Assembly (NCBI GenBank): GCA_002010925.1 | Contig: MTLR01000084.1 | Location: 1 to 9,255 of the forward strand | Source of the DNA: Candidatus Bathyarchaeota archaeon JdFR-04 | Lineage (GTDB): Archaea > Thermoproteota > Bathyarchaeia > Bathyarchaeales > UBA233 | Length of the DNA: 9,255 nt | Reading direction: 5' to 3' | Shown here: piece by piece, positions 5,174 to 9,255 of the stretch | How the letters are laid out: the number at the start of each line of letters is the position of its first letter | Numbering within the stretch: position 1 is the first letter of the stretch | Notes under the pieces: model-generated | Told to the model about the DNA's origin: nothing | The model's input: only the letters and a program-made list of their open reading frames with translations | Databases searched by the model: none | Made by a program: the position numbers and the translations under genes

Positions 5174-6169
5174 CTATGGAAAAGGTTTGGCTGGAATCTT
5201 TAAACGTCTCCAGATTTCCCTAGCCAAAGTTCTGGCATCTCCCATTCGGTAATTATCAGTAATTACCTCTTTTGGCTGGCAAAGCCTTACATATTCAAGA
5301 AGTCCTTCAAAATCAGAATGGTCGCTCAAGGCAACAACATATTCTCTTTCATTCGTTCGGCGACAAACATCTTGAAACTCCCAACCACTAACACATATCC
5401 GGAAAGCGTCTTTTCCCTTCTTGTTCCGAGAACCCATATGGTAGAATGCCACACAAGGTGAATTGCTACTTAAAAGCTTTTTTCCCTCGTCCTCTTTGGA
5501 TAGTATAATCCTACCCAAATGCATTCCATATTTTTCGCATACTTTAGATACATGAAAGACCTTTTCAGGAACAACAAACGGCACCCTTATCCTCGCTTTG
5601 CGTAATATCTGCATTACTTCTTGGATTTTACCATGATACCCAAAGACATAAACCACACCCTGTCGTAGCCCCTCCTCTACAAGTGAAACGAGAACGTCCT
5701 CTACTTCCACATCGAAAGGTCGACTTCTCGATGGGCATCCATAGGTGGCTTCTATAACCAAAACATCAGCTTCTACAACTGGGGTTTTTTGAAGTTTAAA
5801 ATCACCAGTATAAAGGATTCGAGTTCCTTCAGTATCCTCTACTAAAACTTGAGCTGCCCCTAAAATGTGGTCACAAAAGTGAAAGGATAGCTTTTCTTCT
5901 CGGTAGATGAGTGTTTCACCATACTCTAACGTTTTGACCTTCCCCATCATAAGAAAAAGCGGATTTTTCATCACGTCAATTAAATCCTTTGTGGCAGAAG
6001 TCATCAAAACCTTTTTGCATTTTCTTAAACTCTGCTGTAGCCCAATAAGATGATCCGCGTGTGCATGGGTCACGACTCTCAGGGGGTAGGCTTCTTCAAA
6101 TCCGTCGCATGCTACATATTTCCCAAGAAGAACCGCGCCTTTCCGAGTTATGGAGGCTTTAAACCCCAT
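5174..6169 (-). CDS. Metallo-beta-lactamase-fold nuclease, beta-CASP-like (predicted exonuclease/RNA-processing type)
   Basis: This 331-residue predicted metal-dependent hydrolase shows the metal motifs in order: HAHADH (residues 35-40), His101 in CDHILGAAQ, Asp123 in LYTGDF and His284 in LSDHSDF. Glu140 (EATYG) and the GYHGKIQEVMQIL segment (about 177-189) fit beta-CASP motif A and the GK-x-QE region. The family contains RNA- and DNA-cleaving enzymes (CPSF73/RNase J-like, SNM1/Artemis-like and ligase-associated exonucleases); the exact substrate cannot be told from sequence. ATG 6169 is preferred, as GAAGGA lies 10 nt upstream; a TTG at 6187 would add six residues but lacks a ribosome site. 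It lies 22 nt after the M20 gene and is probably the last gene of that unit. No clear terminator follows. Confidence 0.8.
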   Translation of the reverse strand: MGFKASITRKGAVLLGKYVACDGFEEAYPLRVVTHAHADHLIGLQQSLRKCKKVLMTSATKDLIDVMKNPLFLMMGKVKTLEYGETLIYREEKLSFHFCDHILGAAQVLVEDTEGTRILYTGDFKLQKTPVVEADVLVIEATYGCPSRSRPFDVEVEDVLVSLVEEGLRQGVVYVFGYHGKIQEVMQILRKARIRVPFVVPEKVFHVSKVCEKYGMHLGRIILSKEDEGKKLLSSNSPCVAFYHMGSRNKKGKDAFRICVSGWEFQDVCRRTNEREYVVALSDHSDFEGLLEYVRLCQPKEVITDNYRMGDARTLAREIWRRLKIPAKPFP

Positions 6170-6191
6170 ATTATAAGCGTCCTTCAAGAGG

Positions 6192-7559
6192 TTAAGAAGA
6201 AGAGGCGAAATCCCAAAGTAATGTGGCTATAAACATTGTTCCCTTTATAAAGCTTTTAATCTCTAAGTTCTCGTTAGGTGCATGAGTATTTGATTCGGGA
6301 TGGCTACATCCAACTGAGACTATGGGACAGCCCAACACTTGTTTAAATAGATGCATAGGGCCAGAGCCAGGGCTCAGTGGATAGATAACGGCCTGTTTAC
6401 CATACACTTTTTCAGCTGTTTCTGCGACTGTTTTTACAAACTTATGAGTGATTGATGTTTTTACTGGCTCAGTTGAACCGTATTTCGTGATTTTAATGTC
6501 TTTGAAGCCGCTGTTCCGAAGGTGATTGACAAGTTTTCTGAAGATTTCACTTGGGGTTTGGTTTGGAACTAGGCGGAAATCCAGTTTTGCCATGGCTGTT
6601 TTTGGCACGATGGTTTTAGAGCCAACACCTGTATATCCAGAAATCATGCCGTTTATAGTGCATGAAGGCTGATAAAGCAAGGCTTTCAAGGCTTCAACTC
6701 CGCTTCTTTTCAAAAGAAACTCCTTTAATCCTAACTCTTCTTTCCATTCTTCTTCATCAAATGGAATCTTTTCCACATATTGTAATTCCTCAGGCAAGGG
6801 AGGCCTTACATTTTCATAGAATCCCTCAATTAGGATTTCTTCTCTCTCGTTTTTTATGAGGTTTAACGCCCATGCCAGTCGCCAAGCAGGGTTTGGAACG
6901 AGAGGAGCGTTGGCTGAGTGGACATCCCTAACAGCACCCTCTACCTGAAGTTCAACAGAGAGAATTCCCTTAAGCCCAAGGTAAAGGCAAGGGTTGCCTT
7001 TCCGATTCGTTCCACCAAACTCCCAAATGACAGCGTCAGCAGCGAACAACTCTTTATGTTTCTCAATTATCTGCTTAAGATGAGGGCTTCCTATCTCTTC
7101 TTCACCGTCAACCACAAACTTAACATTGACAGGTAACTCGCCAAATATCTTTAGAAGTGCTTCTACTGCTTTTAGTCTTGAAACAAGATTTCCTTTGTTG
7201 TCAGATGCGCCCCTTCCATAAATTTTTCCTTCACGGATTTCGCCGCTGAAGGGACCAGATATCCATTGTTCAATTGGTTCTGGTGGTTGGACATCGTAAT
7301 GGTTATAAAACATAAGTGTTTTGTCTGATTCTTTGGATTTTATTTCACCATAAACCAGAGGGTTTCCTTCTGCCGGCTGAATTAGCTTTGTTTCAAGCCC
7401 CGTTTCCCGCATTATTTTTTCGACAAGTTCAGCGCATTCTTTTACTCCTTCTCCCTTTGCTGAAATGCTTGGTTGTCTAACGAGTCGAATTAGGGTTTCT
7501 ACAAAATCCCGAGTATTTCCGTCGATATACTCATATACATTTTCGAGCTGGCGTTTCAT
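6192..7559 (-). CDS. M20-family metallopeptidase (dipeptidase/acetylornithine deacetylase-like)
   Basis: This 455-residue cytosolic di-zinc hydrolase, probably of peptides or N-acyl amino acids, retains all expected catalytic elements: His87 in FYNHYDVQPP, bridging Asp120 in GRGASDNKGN, catalytic Glu153 and ligand Glu154 in DGEEEIGS, Glu180 in VIWEFGG, and His426 in ESNTHAPNE. The dimerisation/lid domain starts near residue 195 and includes RDVHSANAPL (His214), the residue that completes the partner's active site in carnosinase-like enzymes. These features fit the M20 dipeptidase (CNDP/ArgE-DapE) branch. No signal peptide is seen. The ATG overlaps the nitroreductase stop by 4 nt (ATGA), so the two are translationally coupled. 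Substrate is unknown. Confidence 0.92.
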   Translation of the reverse strand: MKRQLENVYEYIDGNTRDFVETLIRLVRQPSISAKGEGVKECAELVEKIMRETGLETKLIQPAEGNPLVYGEIKSKESDKTLMFYNHYDVQPPEPIEQWISGPFSGEIREGKIYGRGASDNKGNLVSRLKAVEALLKIFGELPVNVKFVVDGEEEIGSPHLKQIIEKHKELFAADAVIWEFGGTNRKGNPCLYLGLKGILSVELQVEGAVRDVHSANAPLVPNPAWRLAWALNLIKNEREEILIEGFYENVRPPLPEELQYVEKIPFDEEEWKEELGLKEFLLKRSGVEALKALLYQPSCTINGMISGYTGVGSKTIVPKTAMAKLDFRLVPNQTPSEIFRKLVNHLRNSGFKDIKITKYGSTEPVKTSITHKFVKTVAETAEKVYGKQAVIYPLSPGSGPMHLFKQVLGCPIVSVGCSHPESNTHAPNENLEIKSFIKGTMFIATLLWDFASSS

Positions 7560-8086
7560 ATTTTTCGCCTTTCTTGAAGCCTTAAGGGTTTACCGTATTC
7601 TTCGCTGAAGAATATTTCGGTTATGTTTTTCCTAGGTCTAGGCGGGGGGTCTTCGTTGGGAACACCTATTGGTAATAAAGCAACAACAGTTAGCTTCTCT
7701 GGAATGTTTAACAGCTTCTTTACTTGTTCTTCGGAGAAGGCGCCTATCCAACAAGTTCCGTATCCTAGGCTTGTAGATGCCAGAACCATATGTTCAACGG
7801 CTATCATAACGTCATGCTTGAACCATTTAGGTGAAGCCTCAGAGTCGGCTAAAGCCACAATTACCACATTGGCATCTGCGATGAATTCCTGGTTCATGGC
7901 AGCCTTAGCCAGAAGCTTCTTCCGTTCCAACTCTTGAACCAATATGAAGTACCATGGTTGTCGATTCTTTGCTGAAGGAGCTAAACGAGCAGCCTCTAAA
8001 ATCTTTTCTAAATGTTCTGATGGTATAGTTTCCGGCTTGTATCGTCTTATGCTCCTTCTCTTTGCAATAACCTCAAACAAGTCCAA
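7556..8086 (-). CDS. Nitroreductase-family FMN-dependent oxidoreductase
   Basis: This is a 176-residue flavoprotein of the nitroreductase fold, which uses FMN and NAD(P)H. Features are LFEVIAKRRSIRRYKPETIP at the N-terminus (the RRSIRRY FMN-phosphate motif, residues 10-16), LAPSAKNRQPWYFILV (about 35-50), a central AVEHMVLASTSLGYGTCWIG helix region, and a VALLPIGVPNEDPPPRPRK segment near the C-terminus. It is a short, single-domain form. The start is taken as TTG at 8086: AGGGG lies 8 nt upstream and the family motif starts at once. An upstream TTG at 8161 keeps the frame open, but its extra 25 residues would be encoded by the promoter. It is the first gene of a unit with the M20 peptidase. 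Substrate unknown. Confidence 0.92.
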   Translation of the reverse strand: MDLFEVIAKRRSIRRYKPETIPSEHLEKILEAARLAPSAKNRQPWYFILVQELERKKLLAKAAMNQEFIADANVVIVALADSEASPKWFKHDVMIAVEHMVLASTSLGYGTCWIGAFSEEQVKKLLNIPEKLTVVALLPIGVPNEDPPPRPRKNITEIFFSEEYGKPLRLQERRKI

Positions 8087-8127
8087 GTTTGTTTCCCCTA
8101 AGTTTCTTAAAAAATAAAGATTGTTAA

Positions 8128-8141
8128 TATTTAAAGGAATA
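8128..8141 (-). promoter_or_regulatory. Candidate promoter of the nitroreductase-M20-MBL unit
   Basis: TTTAAATA on the minus strand (8135-8128), preceded by ATTCC, lies about 42 nt upstream of the TTG start. A start site about 25 nt downstream would fall near 8105, leaving a leader of about 20 nt with the AGGGG site. It is divergent from, and about 20 bp away from, the htpX TATA element. Confidence 0.4.
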
Positions 8142-8143
8142 AC

Positions 8144-8158
8144 AGTAAAAGATATAAG
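8144..8158 (+). promoter_or_regulatory. Candidate promoter of htpX
   Basis: AGTAAAA followed by GATATAAG (8151-8158) resembles an archaeal BRE plus TATA box. The expected start site near 8178-8182 is just upstream of the AGGGA Shine-Dalgarno. Confidence 0.45.
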
Positions 8159-8183
8159 CAACCGTTTATGTGTCTCGATTCTT

Positions 8184-8188
8184 AGGGA
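8184..8188 (+). promoter_or_regulatory. Shine-Dalgarno deciding the htpX start
   Basis: AGGGA lies 8 nt before the ATG at 8197. The earlier in-frame GTG at 8170 has no such site and would lie upstream of the predicted transcription start. Confidence 0.5.
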
Positions 8189-8196
8189 ATAGACCT

Positions 8197-9156
8197 ATGA
8201 GCTTATGGAAACTCCGATTGTCTATGATAGGAACGTTAGCTGTAATTATTGGTTTGTCAACTCTCTTCTTTACAGTTATACTTACCCTGATTGGGACTTT
8301 AGACTTCATGCTGATTGGCATTTTAGTTGTAACTTTCAACATTCTTCAGTGGCTTTTTTCACCCTATATAATAGATGCTGTATATCGTGTCAAGGAAATC
8401 CGGAAAGCTGATAATCCGAAACTTTACGGTATTGTTGAACGATTGAGCATAAAGAGCCAGATCAAAATGCCCAAAGTTATGATTGCGAGAATTCCAATAC
8501 CTAACGCTTTTGCTTATGGCTCTCCTATTGCCGGAAGCCGCGTCGCGGTGACAACTGGGCTTTTGGAAACCTTGGACGACGAAGAGATTGAAGCGGTTAT
8601 AGGGCACGAGCTAGGACATTTAAAGCATCGAGATGTGCAGGTTATGATGTTCGTTTCTATACTTCCCGCTATACTCTTCTATATAGGCTATAGTCTGATG
8701 CTTTCTTCTATGTTTAGTCGAAGCCGAAGAGAGGAAGGCGGAGGATTTGGGCTGTTAATAGGTATGGGTGCTATGTTTTTGGCGTGGTTCCTTAATCTTT
8801 TTATACTGTATTTAAGTCGAGTACGTGAATACTACGCGGACAGGCATAGTGTTTCAATAGTGGACGATGGTGCAAGGAAACTTTCAGAGGGACTAGCTAA
8901 AATCGTATATGCTTCAAGGAGAATGAAACGATTCCGGAAGGAAACATCAAACTTTAATGCGTTGAAGGCCTTGTTTATCGCGGATCCCGATAGAGCTGAT
9001 GTAGATGCTGCCGCGATAGCCCATTTCAGCGGAGATCAACGTATAGTTCGGGATCTTTTGAAACGAGAAGTTACATTCGTAGATAGGCTTTTAGAAATCT
9101 TCTCAACGCATCCGAACATCATTAAGAGGTTAAGGGCTCTTCAACAGCTAGCCTAA
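8197..9156 (+). CDS. htpX: HtpX-like membrane zinc metalloprotease (M48 family)
   Basis: This 319-residue integral membrane protease is involved in membrane-protein quality control. Two N-terminal membrane segments are seen (about residues 8-33 and 36-58), then a cytosolic stretch with PNAFAYGSPIAGSRVAVTTG, the zinc motif HELGH (137-141), and two more hydrophobic segments (about 149-172 and 184-207). The third zinc ligand is Glu211 in SRVREYYADRHS. The C-terminal FSTHPNIIKRLRAL motif is typical of the family. All catalytic residues are intact and the length is normal. ATG 8197 is chosen over GTG 8170 for its Shine-Dalgarno. It is the only plus-strand gene in the window, divergent from the nitroreductase, and its TAA overlaps the stop of the convergent gene on its right. 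Confidence 0.95.
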   Translation: MSLWKLRLSMIGTLAVIIGLSTLFFTVILTLIGTLDFMLIGILVVTFNILQWLFSPYIIDAVYRVKEIRKADNPKLYGIVERLSIKSQIKMPKVMIARIPIPNAFAYGSPIAGSRVAVTTGLLETLDDEEIEAVIGHELGHLKHRDVQVMMFVSILPAILFYIGYSLMLSSMFSRSRREEGGGFGLLIGMGAMFLAWFLNLFILYLSRVREYYADRHSVSIVDDGARKLSEGLAKIVYASRRMKRFRKETSNFNALKALFIADPDRADVDAAAIAHFSGDQRIVRDLLKREVTFVDRLLEIFSTHPNIIKRLRALQQLA

Positions 9157-9255
9157 ACCAGCGACACTACTTCTTTTATTGCCTCAACCAATTTTCCGTT
9201 TTGAATCAGTTCCCTAACTACGATTTCTATTTCTCTGTCTAGCTGTCTGTCCTCT
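9153..9255 (-). CDS. C-terminal end of an unidentified protein, 5' part outside window
   Basis: On the minus strand an open frame of 33 codons enters from the right edge and ends in TAG at 9155-9153. The visible tail, containing LDREIEIVVRELIQNGKLVE followed by AIKEVVSLV, is a charged amphipathic helix-turn-helix-like end with a GKLVEAIKEV segment faintly like ribosomal L7/L12-type or other small helical C-termini. I do not recognise the family. Its stop shares two bases with the htpX stop in a convergent arrangement. Codon use looks like its neighbours. Real coding is likely from the amphipathic pattern but only a short piece is visible. Confidence 0.5.
   Translation of the reverse strand, partial: EDRQLDREIEIVVRELIQNGKLVEAIKEVVSLV

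Noticed and set aside
7623..7937. 104-codon plus-strand frame opposite the nitroreductase
   Set aside because: Antisense to a well-conserved flavoprotein gene, with no ribosome site or promoter of its own.
8087..8161. 25-residue N-terminal extension of the nitroreductase from TTG 8161
   Set aside because: The stretch coincides with TATA-like promoter DNA, while the TTG at 8086 has an AGGGG site at correct spacing and begins just at the conserved family motif.
8359..8607. 82-codon minus-strand frame inside htpX
   Set aside because: It lies opposite the conserved N-terminal half of htpX and shows no family features.
1..9255. Defence island, prophage, transposon or CRISPR content
   Set aside because: No transposase, integrase, nuclease-helicase defence gene or repeat array is visible; gene order is largely the conserved archaeal RNA polymerase/ribosome operon.

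Overview
The window is archaeal chromosome, most likely from the TACK/Bathyarchaeia side of the tree; the lineage is inferred from gene content and style, not from any database. The evidence for Archaea is the archaeal/eukaryotic-type set RpoD (Rpb3), RpoN (Rpb10), L18e, L13, S9 and S2, an archaeal-type enolase, a Memo-family protein next to S2, GGTG/GGAGG Shine-Dalgarno sites and BRE/TATA-like promoters. By eye GC is moderate (about 40-45%), and TTG starts are frequent. No rRNA, tRNA, CRISPR or insertion sequence was seen.

Layout, read along the minus strand from right to left. At the far right edge (9153-9255) is the C-terminal tail of an unidentified minus-strand protein. It converges on htpX (8197-9156, plus strand, membrane zinc protease), and the two stop codons overlap. 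Divergent from htpX is a three-gene minus-strand unit: nitroreductase-like flavoprotein (8086-7556), M20 metallopeptidase (7559-6192, 4-nt overlap) and a beta-CASP-like metallo-beta-lactamase-fold nuclease (6169-5174). A solo AbrB-type regulator with a cysteine-rich N-terminus (5082-4816) follows. Its promoter carries repeated ATCAG boxes.

After a 190-200-bp non-coding leader comes a tightly packed transcription/translation operon: rpoD, rpl18e, rpl13, rps9, rpoN, eno, rpsB and a Memo-family gene that runs off the left edge. Spacings are -4, 7, -4, 14, 12, 2 and 0 nt, so translation is probably coupled throughout. The operon makes RNA polymerase assembly subunits, large- and small-subunit ribosomal proteins and the glycolytic enzyme enolase.

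Most of the window is conserved housekeeping DNA, and I do not see a clear new biological system. The points most worth following up are: the Memo gene has no ATG/GTG/TTG start and lies in the same frame as S2, separated only by TAA, with an ideal Shine-Dalgarno placed for an ACG codon; the repeat array at the AbrB promoter and the cysteine-rich AbrB itself; the absence of rpoK between rpoN and eno, and of rps13-rps4-rps11 upstream of rpoD; and a perfect small hairpin in the rpoD leader.
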